Source of the DNA: Nocardia vulneris
GTDB taxonomy: Bacteria; Actinomycetota; Actinomycetes; Mycobacteriales; Mycobacteriaceae
NCBI RefSeq assembly: GCF_001613425.1
Contig: NZ_BDCI01000060.1
Coordinates: 1-39,739, forward strand
DNA length: 39,739 nt
Direction of reading: 5' to 3'
Below, piece by piece: positions 21,940 to 30,599 of this stretch. Position numbers and translations under genes: made by a program. Below the pieces are notes generated by a model. It had not been told where the DNA came from, ran no database searches, and saw only the letters and a list, made by a program, of their open reading frames with translations. The stretch's first letter is position 1; every line of letters begins with the position of its first letter.

Positions 21940-22962
21940 TCAGTCCCCGTAGTTGTGCGGCAGGTCGCGGGTGAGCAGCAATGCCAGTATCGGCAGCGAA
22001 ACCAGTGCGACACAGGCGATCAGGTTGATCCACTTGTAGGCCACCACGACGGCGGCGAACTCGCGCAGGGTCGCCGCGGGCAGGTAGTAGAACGCGGTGC
22101 GCGCCCCGGTGACCTCGGCGTCCAAGCCGAGCCGCCGGGCCAGCATCGCCGTGCGCAGGGTGTGGAAATCGCTGGTCACCAGCACCATTCGGGTCGACTC
22201 GCCACGCTCGCCCAGTAATCGCTTGGTGAACAGCAGGTTCTCCCGCGTGGTCGCCGAACGATCCTCCTGCAGCACGCTTTCGGCGGGGATGCCCCGCTCG
22301 ACCAGGTACCCGGCCATGGCCTCGGCCTCCGACTTCAACTCGTCGGATCCCTTACCGCCGCTGGTGATCAGCAGCGGCCTGCGCCCGGCCGTGTGCTCCG
22401 CCCGATAGACCTCGATCGCCCGGTCCAGCCGGCCCGCGAGCAGTGGCGGCACCCGATCGCCCTTCAGCCCGGCGCCGTGCACGACGATCGCGTCCATTCC
22501 CGGTCGATACGGCAGCGCCCCGTACAACAGCGAATACAGCAGAAAACTGGCGAACAGGAATCCGATGTAGCTCACCGCCATCGTCAGTGACGCCAAAATC
22601 ACGACGACCCAGATATCGCCGGTGAATATGGCCAGCGCGAGCAGCACATACGGAACGAGCAATGCGAGGCCGAGCCCGAGCGGCAACAGGTTCGCCAGGC
22701 GGAGCCCTTCGCGGCGGACCATCTGCCTGCCGTTGAGGATCAGCAACCCGGCGAGCACGAGCACCAGGAGCGGCGACAGCAGCACGAGCAGGCCCGCCAA
22801 GATCATCGGCAGGTCGCCCTTGACGCCCGAGCCGAGCACCCACACGCCGACGAATATCAGCCCTAGCAGGAGATACACCCCATTGCCCAACCGTCGGCGG
22901 TCCTTGCGGAAGCGCACCAGGAACACCGCGAGCAGGGCGAGGCCGATCACGAGCATGATCAC
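21940..22962 (-). CDS. YdcF/SanA-type (DUF218) membrane protein
   Basis: A 340-residue membrane protein. About five hydrophobic helices in residues 1-150 precede a DUF218 domain: DAIVVHGAGL (near 155), PLLITSGGKGSDE, QEDRSATTRENL and LVTSDFHTLRTAMLARRLG. One more hydrophobic segment near the C-terminus (LIACVALVSLPILALLL) anchors it. DUF218 proteins of the SanA/ElyC/YdcF type are tied to envelope integrity and late cell-wall precursor steps; the enzymatic activity is not settled. Start at GTG 22962 or ATG 22956, with no strong ribosome binding site for either. The 221 bases between it and the divergent lipase gene show no clear operator. Confidence 0.87.
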   Translation of the reverse strand: MIMLVIGLALLAVFLVRFRKDRRRLGNGVYLLLGLIFVGVWVLGSGVKGDLPMILAGLLVLLSPLLVLVLAGLLILNGRQMVRREGLRLANLLPLGLGLALLVPYVLLALAIFTGDIWVVVILASLTMAVSYIGFLFASFLLYSLLYGALPYRPGMDAIVVHGAGLKGDRVPPLLAGRLDRAIEVYRAEHTAGRRPLLITSGGKGSDELKSEAEAMAGYLVERGIPAESVLQEDRSATTRENLLFTKRLLGERGESTRMVLVTSDFHTLRTAMLARRLGLDAEVTGARTAFYYLPAATLREFAAVVVAYKWINLIACVALVSLPILALLLTRDLPHNYGD

Positions 22963-23183
22963 TCAGCCACCGTAACGGGCTCGCAGCGGCCGCGGGCGGC
23001 GCCCGGCCGCGGATCGCCTCCGTCGCTCGGCGCGGCACCCTCGGGCTTTTCCGTTTCTCCCCTAACCTTGCGCAGGTCCGAATATCTGCCAATCGCTTGT
23101 GCCCGGCCAGTTTCGGATTATTCGACTTTCAGCGTGCCCAACGTCCCTGACGATGTCGTGATGAATGGGAGCCGATCTTCGCC

Positions 23184-24398
23184 ATGTTCTGCCGAATCAA
23201 TACCGCGCTCACCGCAGCCGTCCTGCTGGTCGCGGCCACCCAACTGGCCGTGTTGCCGGGAACCGCTGCGGCACAACCGCTCTACCCGCTACCGGACCCC
23301 GACCCGTTCTACGCGGCACCCGCGGATCTGGACCGGGCCGAACCCGGTGACGTGCTCGACACCCGGCCGATGCCCGGGTTGCTCGCTTTTCCGGGCACCA
23401 CGGTCACGATGATCAAGTTCCGGTCGACCAATTCAGCGGGCGCGCCGATCGCGGCGACCACCACCGTGCTGACCCCGGCGAACCACGTGCCGGGTGGGCC
23501 GCTGCTGTCCTATCAGCACATCATCAACGGTCTGGGCACCCAGTGCGCCGTCTCCCGCGTGCTCTACACCGGCGACCCGAATCTGGCTGTGCGCGAAGCG
23601 CCCGCGCTCAATACGGTGCTGCTGCGCGGCTGGTCGGTGGCGCTGCCCGACCACTTGGGCCCGACCAGCGCCTACGGGGCGGCCAGGCTCGGCGGCATGA
23701 TCACGCTGGACGGCATCCGGGCGGCGCGCAAGGTCGCGCGCCTGGGCGTGGCCACCAGCCCGGTCGCGATGTTCGGGTACTCCGGTGGCGGCATGGCGAC
23801 CGGCTGGGCTGCGGCGCTGGCCCCGACCTACGCGCCGGAACTCGATATCGTGGGCGCGGCCGAGGGCGGAGTCCCGATGAACCTGGTCAAGATGACCGAG
23901 GGCCTGGGCTACCACCGGCATCCAGCGTTCGGGCTGGCCATGGCGGCCGCGATCGGGCTCGAGCGCGAATATCCGACTCGACTGCCGATCAGCGACAGCC
24001 TGAACCCGACCGGGCTCGCCATCCGCGAGCGGATGGCCAACGGCTGCACCAACGAGATCCTGGCCGCCGGCGCCGGGCACAGCGTCCTGGACGTCGCCTT
24101 CTCCACCTCGCTGGCCGAAGACCCCAGTGCGCGTGGCGTACTGGAGGAGAACAGCCTAGAGCTGTACGAGGGCGTCCCGAAAATGCCTATCTACCAGTGG
24201 CGTTCCCACGACGACGCGTTGATTCCGGTCGCCGCGATCGACAACACGATGCGGCGCTACTGCGCGGCGGGCGTGCGGGTCCAGTCGAAACTGTTCCCGA
24301 GCCCCGATCACCTCAGCACCGCGGTGCTCGGCGCGCCGGAGGCGATGGGCTGGATCGAGGCCCGGTTCCGCGGGGAAACCGCACCACGCAACTGCTGA
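23184..24398 (+). CDS. Secreted lipase (secretory lipase family, PF03583)
   Basis: A 404-residue exported hydrolase. A signal peptide covers about residues 1-31 (charged start, hydrophobic AAVLLVAATQLAVL, cleavage near GTAAAQP). The family blocks follow: PGDVLDTRPMP, then the Ser nucleophile in FGYSGGGMATGW (about 195-206). The acid is in SHDDALIP and the His in PSPDHLSTA near the end. The family includes Candida lipase A-like enzymes and actinobacterial lipases that release fatty acids outside the cell. Three Cys are seen in the mature part (GTQCAV, NGCTNE, RRYCAAG) and one at the C-terminus, enough for two disulfides. It is a single gene upstream of the FAD monooxygenase. Confidence 0.9.
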   Translation: MFCRINTALTAAVLLVAATQLAVLPGTAAAQPLYPLPDPDPFYAAPADLDRAEPGDVLDTRPMPGLLAFPGTTVTMIKFRSTNSAGAPIAATTTVLTPANHVPGGPLLSYQHIINGLGTQCAVSRVLYTGDPNLAVREAPALNTVLLRGWSVALPDHLGPTSAYGAARLGGMITLDGIRAARKVARLGVATSPVAMFGYSGGGMATGWAAALAPTYAPELDIVGAAEGGVPMNLVKMTEGLGYHRHPAFGLAMAAAIGLEREYPTRLPISDSLNPTGLAIRERMANGCTNEILAAGAGHSVLDVAFSTSLAEDPSARGVLEENSLELYEGVPKMPIYQWRSHDDALIPVAAIDNTMRRYCAAGVRVQSKLFPSPDHLSTAVLGAPEAMGWIEARFRGETAPRNC

Positions 24399-24458
24399 CG
24401 TGGGCACGGGGCCGCCGATTCCCGCTGCAGTGGAATCGGCGGCCCGTAGGGTGGATTC

Positions 24459-25487
24459 ATGGTCACGATCATCGGCGGTGGCATAGCCGGAGCGGTGCTC
24501 GCGGGAGCGCTCGGCCGCGCGGAGCGACCCGTCACCGTATACGAAAGCCAACCGACCGGTGGCGCCGGCGCGTTCCTGGTGCTCGACGGACGCGCACACA
24601 CCGCATTGGTGGAACTGGGTGTATCGGCCGATCGGCTGCACGCGGCCTCGCATCCGGTGGAAGCGCTACGCGCGGACGGGGTTTCGGGGCCCGCGCGCGG
24701 CAACTCGGCCGCGCAGCGGCGACTCTATCTGCGGGCCGAGCTGATGCGAGTGCTCACCGAATTCGCCACGGACAGTTCCGCGGTCCTGCGATTCGGCACA
24801 CCCATCACCGAGGTGGACTGCACCGCGGGCACCCTCGGCAGCGGTGGACGACCGGTACCGGCCGACGAGCTGATCGTCGCCGCCGACGGCATAGACTCGG
24901 TCGCGCGGCGCGCCCTGGAACCCGGACGAACCGCCGAATACGCCGGGCAGATCGTCATTTACGGCGTCACCCGGCAACCGGTCCGGCCCGGCACCGACCC
25001 GGCCGTCCTGCATTTCGATCGCACGCTCGGTCCCGACGGCCGTCCCTTGACCACCTTCGGGCACCTGTGGAACGACACGGTCTCGGTGTGGTTCACCCGG
25101 CTGACCCGGCCGCCACTGGACCGGCAGCACAAAGGCGCGCAGCCGATGGATCAGTGGACCGATGCCGTACTGGCGGCCTCGCCCGCCGTGCGCGACGTCA
25201 TCGAACCCTTACTGGCGCACACCGATTCGGTGCACGTCTCGAACGCGCGCACCGTGCCGCTGGCCGGCGCCCGGGCCCCGCAGCACCCGGTGCTGCTCTG
25301 CGGGGACGCCGATCACGCGATCACCCCGGCTGCGGGCGTCGGCGCCCGTGACGCCATCGAGGACGCGGCCGCGCTGTACGAGGCGATCGTTTCCGGCGGC
25401 GCACCGGCCGCGGCGATGGCCGAGCGGCGGCAGCGCATCCTCGCCGAACGGGAGCGGGCCGCCCAAATATTCCGCGCTGCAACGTAA
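24459..25487 (+). CDS. FAD-dependent monooxygenase (PF01494)
   Basis: A 342-residue group A flavoprotein hydroxylase. The dinucleotide motif GGGIAGAVLAGAL is at about 6-18, with the acidic end of the second strand in VYESQ. The Arg-binding RAELMRVL and DELIVAADGIDSVAR (DG motif) lie in the middle. The GD motif LLCGDADHAITPAAGVGA is near 285. It is shorter than PHBH-type enzymes and resembles the simple FAD-binding hydroxylases of secondary metabolism or xenobiotic oxidation; the substrate is unknown. ATG 24459 has no strong ribosome binding site. A strong hairpin follows the stop. Confidence 0.9.
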   Translation: MVTIIGGGIAGAVLAGALGRAERPVTVYESQPTGGAGAFLVLDGRAHTALVELGVSADRLHAASHPVEALRADGVSGPARGNSAAQRRLYLRAELMRVLTEFATDSSAVLRFGTPITEVDCTAGTLGSGGRPVPADELIVAADGIDSVARRALEPGRTAEYAGQIVIYGVTRQPVRPGTDPAVLHFDRTLGPDGRPLTTFGHLWNDTVSVWFTRLTRPPLDRQHKGAQPMDQWTDAVLAASPAVRDVIEPLLAHTDSVHVSNARTVPLAGARAPQHPVLLCGDADHAITPAAGVGARDAIEDAAALYEAIVSGGAPAAAMAERRQRILAERERAAQIFRAAT

Positions 25488-25490
25488 AAA

Positions 25491-25524
25491 GCGGCGCGAG
25501 AACGAAAACCCGTTCCCGCGCCGC
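25491..25524. terminator. Bidirectional terminator hairpin
   Basis: GCGGCGCGAGAACG (25491-25504) pairs with 25511-25524 over 14 bases with one mismatch and a six-base A-rich loop. It is preceded by AAAAA on the plus strand. It separates the convergent monooxygenase and CsbD genes. Confidence 0.8.
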
Positions 25525-25537
25525 CCAAGTAACGCAA

Positions 25538-25798
25538 TCAGGAGTTGTCGGCTTCCTTGCCGCTCTGGTAGGCGCTCTGCCGCGCCTCATCGAGTTTGGC
25601 CTCGGCCCGCGCCTTTTCGGCTTCGGCTTCCTTCTTCGCGGCTTCGCGCTCCGATTCGGCCTTGTCCTGTTGAGCGCGGCCCTCGCTCTTCAGGCTTTCG
25701 TCTCCGGTGACGATGCCCGCGGCTTCCTTGGCCTTGCCCTTGACGTCCTCGACGATGCCCTCGACGGCTTCGCGCGGTCCGCTGTCGTGCTTGGTCAT
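25538..25798 (-). CDS. CsbD-family stress protein
   Basis: An 86-residue, highly charged protein. The N-terminal half has the CsbD pattern (VEGIVEDVKGKAKEAAG, then DESLKSEGRAQQDK). The C-terminal half is a Glu/Lys/Ala-rich helix likely to be extended or coiled coil (EREAAKKEAEAEKARAE). CsbD-type proteins rise in general stress or stationary phase; their action is unclear. The ATG at 25798 has an excellent GGAGGAG before it. It has its own terminator and lies 98 bases downstream of lysE on the same strand. Confidence 0.88.
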   Translation of the reverse strand: MTKHDSGPREAVEGIVEDVKGKAKEAAGIVTGDESLKSEGRAQQDKAESEREAAKKEAEAEKARAEAKLDEARQSAYQSGKEADNS

Positions 25799-25896
25799 GG
25801 CAACTCCTCCGTGCTGGGTATGGGCTGTCATCCCGACGCATACCCGGCACTTCGGGCTCCAATCGGCACCGAGCGGCCCGACGGCTGTGTCTCCCG

Positions 25897-26514
25897 TCAC
25901 CCCGAGCAGACCAGCCCCACGGCGAGCACTGTCATCATCACCGCGATGCCGGAGTCGAGCACTCGCCAAGCGAGCGGGCGCGCGAAGATCGGGCCGAGCA
26001 GGCGCGCGCCGTAGCCGAGCGCGGCGAACCAGACCACGCTGCCGAGCATCGCGCCCGCGCCGAGGAACCAGCGGTCGGGTGTGGCATAGGTATTGGCGAA
26101 CGAACCGAGCAGCACCACGGTGTCGAGATAGACGTGTGGGTTGAGCCAGGTCAGCGCCAAGCAGGTCGCGATGGTGGCGCCGAGCGCGACGGTCGCGCCC
26201 GCGGTGTCCATGGTCAGCGCCGCGGACGCGAAGGCCCGGCGCGCGGCGAGCACCGCGTAGCCGAGCAGGAAGGCCGCGCCCGCGTAGCGCACCACCGTGA
26301 CCACGGCGGGCACCGATTCGACAACCACACCGAAGCCGCCCACCCCCGCGGCGATCAACAGGATGTCCGACAGTGCGCACACCGCGACCACCGCGAAGAT
26401 GTGCTGCCCGCGCACGCCTTGGCGCAGAACGAACGCGTTCTGCGCGCCGATCGCCACGATCAGCGAGAGTCCGAAACCCAGACCGGAAAGAGCCGCGAGA
26501 GCCGCCGAAGACAT
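25897..26514 (-). CDS. lysE: LysE-family amino acid exporter (LysE/ArgO)
   Basis: A 205-residue membrane exporter with about six helices. The family signature GAQNAFVLRQGVRGQH (about 20-35) is exact for LysE/ArgO-type lysine/arginine exporters. LALTWLNPHVYLDTVVLLG (about 120-138) is the second conserved block. Start at ATG 26514; a longer frame upstream lies inside the regulator's promoter. It is divergent from lysG, the classical arrangement in which LysG bound to Lys or Arg activates lysE to prevent excess of basic amino acids in the cell. Confidence 0.92.
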   Translation of the reverse strand: MSSAALAALSGLGFGLSLIVAIGAQNAFVLRQGVRGQHIFAVVAVCALSDILLIAAGVGGFGVVVESVPAVVTVVRYAGAAFLLGYAVLAARRAFASAALTMDTAGATVALGATIATCLALTWLNPHVYLDTVVLLGSFANTYATPDRWFLGAGAMLGSVVWFAALGYGARLLGPIFARPLAWRVLDSGIAVMMTVLAVGLVCSG

Positions 26515-26554
26515 TGTCACTTCTTCGACGCTAAGCAGGGCATTATCCGCTGGC

Positions 26555-26566
26555 AAACTAAAGTTT
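26555..26566. promoter_or_regulatory. Candidate LysG binding palindrome
   Basis: AAACTAAAGTTT is a palindrome except for its central AA. It sits in the 78-base gap between lysE and lysG, 27 bases before lysG. Its position and AT-rich symmetry suit a LysR-type activator site; it was not tested. Confidence 0.5.
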
Positions 26567-26592
26567 CTGCACTACCATTACGATTCCTTAAC

Positions 26593-27477
26593 ATGGACCT
26601 GCAGCTCGACCAGCTCCGCGCGCTGCACGCGGCGGTCACCGAGGGCACCTTCGACGCCGCGGCGAAGAGCCTGCGGATCACCCCCTCCGCGATCAGCCAG
26701 CGCATCAAGGCACTGGAGGACGCTGCGGGACGCGTCCTGTTGCAACGCACGAAACCGGTGCGCCCCACCGAATCCGGGCTCGCGGTGCTGCGGCTGGCGC
26801 GGCAGATCGAATTGCTGGCCGGCGATACCGCGCGCGAACTCGGCGACGCGCACCGCGCCACCGACCGGCCGCTGCGGCTGCCGATCGCGGTCAACGCGGA
26901 CTCGCTGGAGACCTGGGCGTTGCCCGCGCTGGCCGCGGCTCCGCCGGGCATCTGCTTCGAAATCCACCGGGAGGACGAGGAACACACCACCCGGCTGCTG
27001 CGCGACGGCACGGTGATGGCGGCCATCACCTCGACCGCGACGCCGGTGCAGGGCTGCCGAGTGGAACGACTGGGCGCGATGCGCTACCGGCCGATGGCGC
27101 AACCGCGCTTCGCCCGAACCTGGTTTCCCGACGGTGCCACCGCGAAAGCCTATGCGGTGGCACCGGTGGTGCTGTTCGATCGCAAAGACGATCTCCAGGA
27201 CCGGCAGTTACGCAAACGCAGCCGGCAACCGCTCGACCCGCCGCGCCATTACGTTCCCTCCTCCTCCGGTTTCGCCGAAGCGGTACGACTCGGACTCGGC
27301 TGGGGTATGTTGCCCGATCTGCAAACCCGGAATTTCGGACGTGCCGAACTCGTTCCGATCGACGGTGCGGCATTCATCGATGTCCCGCTGTACTGGCAGC
27401 AATGGCGGCTGGACTCACCGGCATTGAGTGCGGTGGCCACGGCGATTGCTGCGGCCGCGGCCGATTCACTGCGCTGA
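26593..27477 (+). CDS. lysG: LysR-type activator LysG (ArgP-type)
   Basis: A 294-residue LysR-family regulator. The winged HTH lies at about 1-60 (LDQLRALHAAVTEGTFDAAA, then ITPSAISQRIKALEDAAGR), followed by a linker helix and a periplasmic-binding-like effector domain. The short form of the HTH and the line LLQRTKPVRPTESG are typical of the ArgP/IciA/LysG group. It should sense Lys, Arg or His and activate lysE, from which it is divergent. The start ATG 26593 was set by alignment with the family (M-x-L-x-x-x-QLRAL). Confidence 0.93.
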   Translation: MDLQLDQLRALHAAVTEGTFDAAAKSLRITPSAISQRIKALEDAAGRVLLQRTKPVRPTESGLAVLRLARQIELLAGDTARELGDAHRATDRPLRLPIAVNADSLETWALPALAAAPPGICFEIHREDEEHTTRLLRDGTVMAAITSTATPVQGCRVERLGAMRYRPMAQPRFARTWFPDGATAKAYAVAPVVLFDRKDDLQDRQLRKRSRQPLDPPRHYVPSSSGFAEAVRLGLGWGMLPDLQTRNFGRAELVPIDGAAFIDVPLYWQQWRLDSPALSAVATAIAAAAADSLR

Positions 27478-27589
27478 ATGCCGCGCTCGATACCCGCCCG
27501 AATGCAGCACTATTTCTCATAACCGAGTTCGATGCGATACGGTATTAGTATTTCGTAGCGATACCCGTGACTACGCAAAGGACGCACCG

Positions 27590-27922
27590 ATGGCCAAGAA
27601 AGTCACCGTCACCCTCGTCGACGACTACGACGGCAAGTCGAAAGCGAATGAAACAGTTCAGTTTTCGATTGATGGGGTGGCCTACGAGATCGATCTGTCC
27701 ACCAAGAACGCGGGTAAGCTGCGCGTGACCCTGGAGCCCTGGGCGGAAAAGGCGCGCAAGATTGGCCGGGCGAAGCGCAAAGGCACCGGGAAAGCCACTT
27801 CCGCCACCGATCGCGAGCAAACAGCCGCGATCCGGGAATGGGCCAGGACGAACGGGCACAACGTATCCACCCGCGGCCGGATCCCGGCCGACATTGTCGC
27901 GGCATATAACAACGCGAACTAG
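27590..27922 (+). CDS. lsr2: Lsr2 nucleoid-associated protein
   Basis: A 110-residue H-NS-like protein of actinobacteria. The start MAKKVTVTLVDDYDG and the dimerisation domain (to about 60, VAYEIDLSTKNAGKLR) are unmistakable. A basic linker follows (RAKRKGTGK). The C-terminal DNA-binding domain has the AT-hook-like RGR in STRGRIPADIVAAY (about 93-106). It coats AT-rich and horizontally acquired DNA and silences it. ATG 27590 follows AAAGGA. The 112 bases upstream are more AT-rich than the surroundings and contain two GCGATAC repeats, compatible with autoregulation by Lsr2 itself. Confidence 0.96.
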   Translation: MAKKVTVTLVDDYDGKSKANETVQFSIDGVAYEIDLSTKNAGKLRVTLEPWAEKARKIGRAKRKGTGKATSATDREQTAAIREWARTNGHNVSTRGRIPADIVAAYNNAN

Positions 27923-28081
27923 CCGCGTATACCGCTCGACCTGCATCGCAACACCGGCGCGCGGCGACCGCCGAGTACTCGGCGCGAGCGATGGCGTGCG
28001 ACGGGAGCGACGGACTCGTCGGTAGAATTCCGGTTTCGGACGGCCCGAATCGGCCGACGGTAACTCGGTAGGACGGGGTGT

Positions 28082-28819
28082 GTGGCGATGCGCATGCGGA
28101 AGCTGACCGCACGGTCGGCGATTCTGAGCGCGTTGCTCGGCGCACACCCGGCACAGGCGCCGGTCAGCTGGATCGTTTCGGTGGCAGAGGAACTCGGGCT
28201 GCAGCAGTCGGCCGTGCGCGTCGCGCTGACCAGGATGGTCGCCATGGGCGATCTGGAACGCGGGCAGGGCGTGTACCGGCTCTCCGATCGGCTGATCGAA
28301 CGACAGCGCAGGCAGGACGCCGCGGTCAGTCCGCTGCTGAAAGCCTGGGACGGGGAATGGTATTTGGCGGTGGTGACCGCCGTCGGCGACGACGCGTCCG
28401 CCCGCACCGCGTTTCGCGACACGATGCGCGCACGCAAACTCGGCGAATTGCGGGAAGGCGTCTGGACCCGGCCCGCGAACGTCGAGATCGTGCTCGGGCC
28501 GGATGCGAGCAGGCGCGTTTCGGTGTTCACCGCGGCACCGCACGATTCGCCGGTCGAGCTGGCGGAAACCCTTTTCGCACCGCAACTCTGGGCGCGCGAC
28601 GCACAGCGCCTGCTGCGCGCCTTCGCGGATTCGACCTCGCTGCGCGAGCGGTTCGAGGTGGCCGCGGCGGCGGTGCGACATATTCTCGACGACCCTTTGC
28701 TGCCCGAGTCGCTGCTGCCCACCGACTGGCCGGGTGCGCAGCTGCGCGCCGAATATGCCGCTTTCCGTACGGAATTCATGGCATTCGCCGAGCAGCTGCT
28801 CGTCCCCTCGGAGGCTTAG
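28082..28819 (+). CDS. PaaX-family transcriptional regulator
   Basis: A regulator of about 245 residues. The PaaX-like winged helix lies at about 8-75 (SAILSALLGAH, QQSAVRVALTRMVAMGDLERG), followed by the central domain (GEWYLAVVTA) and the C-terminal helical region typical of the family. PaaX proteins repress phenylacetate or other acyl-CoA catabolic operons and are released by the CoA ester. Starts at GTG 28082, ATG 28088 and ATG 28094 are equally placed after an AGGACGGGG stretch. The gene is convergent with the AidB-type gene, 16 bases away, and may control that gene or the crotonase beyond it. Confidence 0.9.
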   Translation: MAMRMRKLTARSAILSALLGAHPAQAPVSWIVSVAEELGLQQSAVRVALTRMVAMGDLERGQGVYRLSDRLIERQRRQDAAVSPLLKAWDGEWYLAVVTAVGDDASARTAFRDTMRARKLGELREGVWTRPANVEIVLGPDASRRVSVFTAAPHDSPVELAETLFAPQLWARDAQRLLRAFADSTSLRERFEVAAAAVRHILDDPLLPESLLPTDWPGAQLRAEYAAFRTEFMAFAEQLLVPSEA

Positions 28820-28835
28820 CCGCGCTGCGCGCGGT

Positions 28836-30470
28836 TCAGTGCGCCGTCTTCGGCGTCGCGCGCTGAATGATCGCGGCACTATCGATACCGGTCGGTAGCG
28901 TGCCGAACACATCGCCGTGTTCGCCGCCGAGCCGGCTGACCGTGAAAGCGTCGGCCACCGCGGGATGACCGTAGCGGACGAGCAACGACGCCTGCAGCAC
29001 CTGCGCCATCGCACCGACGATGCGCCGCGCCCGATGCTGAATTGTGTCGAAGTCCGCGAATTGTGTTTTCAGCCGCGCGATCGCGGCATCGAGATGACGA
29101 TCCGCGCCCGCGGCGCGTTCGACTTCGGCGAAGAACGCGCCGAGGGTTTCCGGTTGTTTCGCCATGGCGCGCAACGTGTCGAGTGCCGCGACATTGCCCG
29201 AACCTTCCCAGATCGACATCAGCGGTGCTTCCCGGTAGAGCCGCGGCATCCGCGACTCCTCGACATATCCGTTGCCGCCCAGGCATTCCAGCGCCTCGGC
29301 GGCGTGGATCGGGCCGCGCTTGCACACGTAGTATTTGCTCACCGCGAGCGAGATCCGGCGCAACTCGTCGGCGCCGTCCACCCCGGCCGTCGCCCGGTCG
29401 GTGAGCTCGGCGAGCCACAGCGCGACCGTGGTCGCCGCCTCCGCCTCGATCGCGAGATCGGCGAGCACATTGCGCATCAGCGGCTGATCGGCGAGGGTCG
29501 CACCGAACGCGCTGCGGTACGCGCTGTGATGCGCGGCGGCGGCGACGCCGGTACGCATCGCCGTCGCGGTGCCGAGGGTGCAGTCGAGCCTGGTCAGGTT
29601 GACCATCTCGATGATCGTGGGCACACCGCGCCCCTCGTCGCCGACCAGCCAGCCGACCGTGTTGTCGTATTCGACCTCGCTGCTCGCGTTGGAGCGGTTG
29701 CCCAGTTTGTCCTTGAGCCGTTGCAGCGCAAAGGGATTGCGCGTGCCGTCGGGCAGTACCCGGGGCACGAGGAAACAGGACAGGCCGCCCGGCGCCTGAG
29801 CCAGGACGAGGAACACATCCGACATCGGCGCGGAGGTGAACCATTTGTGCCCGGTGATCCGGTAGGTGCCGTCCGACATCGGCGTGGCGGTGGTCGTATT
29901 GGCCCGGACGTCGGAGCCGCCCTGCTTCTCGGTCATCGACATGCCGGCGATCAGCCCACGCTTGATCAGCGGCGCCCGCAGGCCGGGATCGTATTCCCTT
30001 GCACACAACAGTGGTTCGTACTGTCCGGCGAGCTCCGGGGCAGCGCGCAGGGCGGGCACCACCGCGTAGGTCATCGAGATCGGGCAGCCGTGCCCGGCGT
30101 CGACCGGCCCCCACACGCTCAATTTCGCGGCCCGCGTCAGGTGCGGATTCGGCCGCGGATCGGCCCACACCGCGCCGTGCAGGCCGAAATCGATCGCGTA
30201 GGTCATCAGCCGGTGATAGCTCGGGTCGTAGACGACCTCGTCGACGCGATTGCCGAACCGATCGTGCGTGCGCAACGTCGGCGGGTGCGCTTCGGCGAGG
30301 TCGCCGAGTTCAATGGCCGCGGCGCTGCCCGCGAGCCGGCCGATCGCGTGCAGCTCGTCGAGCGCGTGATCGGCCCCGGCCCGCTGCAGCGCCTCGAGCA
30401 GCACCGGTTGTTCGGCGGCGTCGTAATCGACCAGTGGAGGTACCTGATTGGTCACCGTGTGAGTGGGCAT
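28836..30470 (-). CDS. AidB-type acyl-CoA dehydrogenase
   Basis: A 544-residue flavoprotein of the AidB branch of acyl-CoA dehydrogenases. Similarity to E. coli AidB as remembered is strong throughout: T-H-T-V-x-N-Q at the start, GMSMTEKQGGSDVRANTT (about 184-201), ITGHKWFTSAPMSD, LKDKLGNRSNASSEVE and SIWEGSGN with the catalytic Glu. AidB binds DNA and has weak isovaleryl-CoA dehydrogenase activity; in E. coli it is part of the alkylation response. ATG 30470 has AGGA eight bases upstream. It is divergent from a crotonase with interlocked promoters, which suggests a shared acyl-CoA pathway rather than DNA repair here (inference). Confidence 0.92.
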   Translation of the reverse strand: MPTHTVTNQVPPLVDYDAAEQPVLLEALQRAGADHALDELHAIGRLAGSAAAIELGDLAEAHPPTLRTHDRFGNRVDEVVYDPSYHRLMTYAIDFGLHGAVWADPRPNPHLTRAAKLSVWGPVDAGHGCPISMTYAVVPALRAAPELAGQYEPLLCAREYDPGLRAPLIKRGLIAGMSMTEKQGGSDVRANTTTATPMSDGTYRITGHKWFTSAPMSDVFLVLAQAPGGLSCFLVPRVLPDGTRNPFALQRLKDKLGNRSNASSEVEYDNTVGWLVGDEGRGVPTIIEMVNLTRLDCTLGTATAMRTGVAAAAHHSAYRSAFGATLADQPLMRNVLADLAIEAEAATTVALWLAELTDRATAGVDGADELRRISLAVSKYYVCKRGPIHAAEALECLGGNGYVEESRMPRLYREAPLMSIWEGSGNVAALDTLRAMAKQPETLGAFFAEVERAAGADRHLDAAIARLKTQFADFDTIQHRARRIVGAMAQVLQASLLVRYGHPAVADAFTVSRLGGEHGDVFGTLPTGIDSAAIIQRATPKTAH

Positions 30471-30504
30471 GGGAGGTCCTTTCGCAGGCTCCGGATACTC
30501 GCCA

Positions 30505-30533
30505 GTATTACAGTGTTCCGTCGATTGATACAA
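30505..30533 (-). promoter_or_regulatory. Promoter of the AidB-type gene
   Basis: On the minus strand -35 TTGTAT (30528-30533) and -10 TAATAC (30505-30510) are 17 bases apart. The leader would be about 28 bases. It overlaps the divergent crotonase promoter. Confidence 0.6.
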
Positions 30534-30544
30534 GTATGTAATAT
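30516..30544 (+). promoter_or_regulatory. Promoter of the crotonase gene
   Basis: TAATAT (30539-30544) is a good -10; the hexamer 17 bases before it (TTCCGT, 30516-30521) is a weak -35. Both lie within the other promoter, and TATTACA (30506-30512) and TGTAATA (30537-30543) form an inverted repeat around the overlap. Confidence 0.5.
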
Positions 30545-30599
30545 GAGGACCGGTTCTGCCGCGCACGCACCGAATACTCCGACATAGTCAGGAAACCCG

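Noticed and set aside
30506..30519. TACAGTGTTCC considered as a KstR site
   Set aside because: The AAC half-site is missing; only GTT matches.
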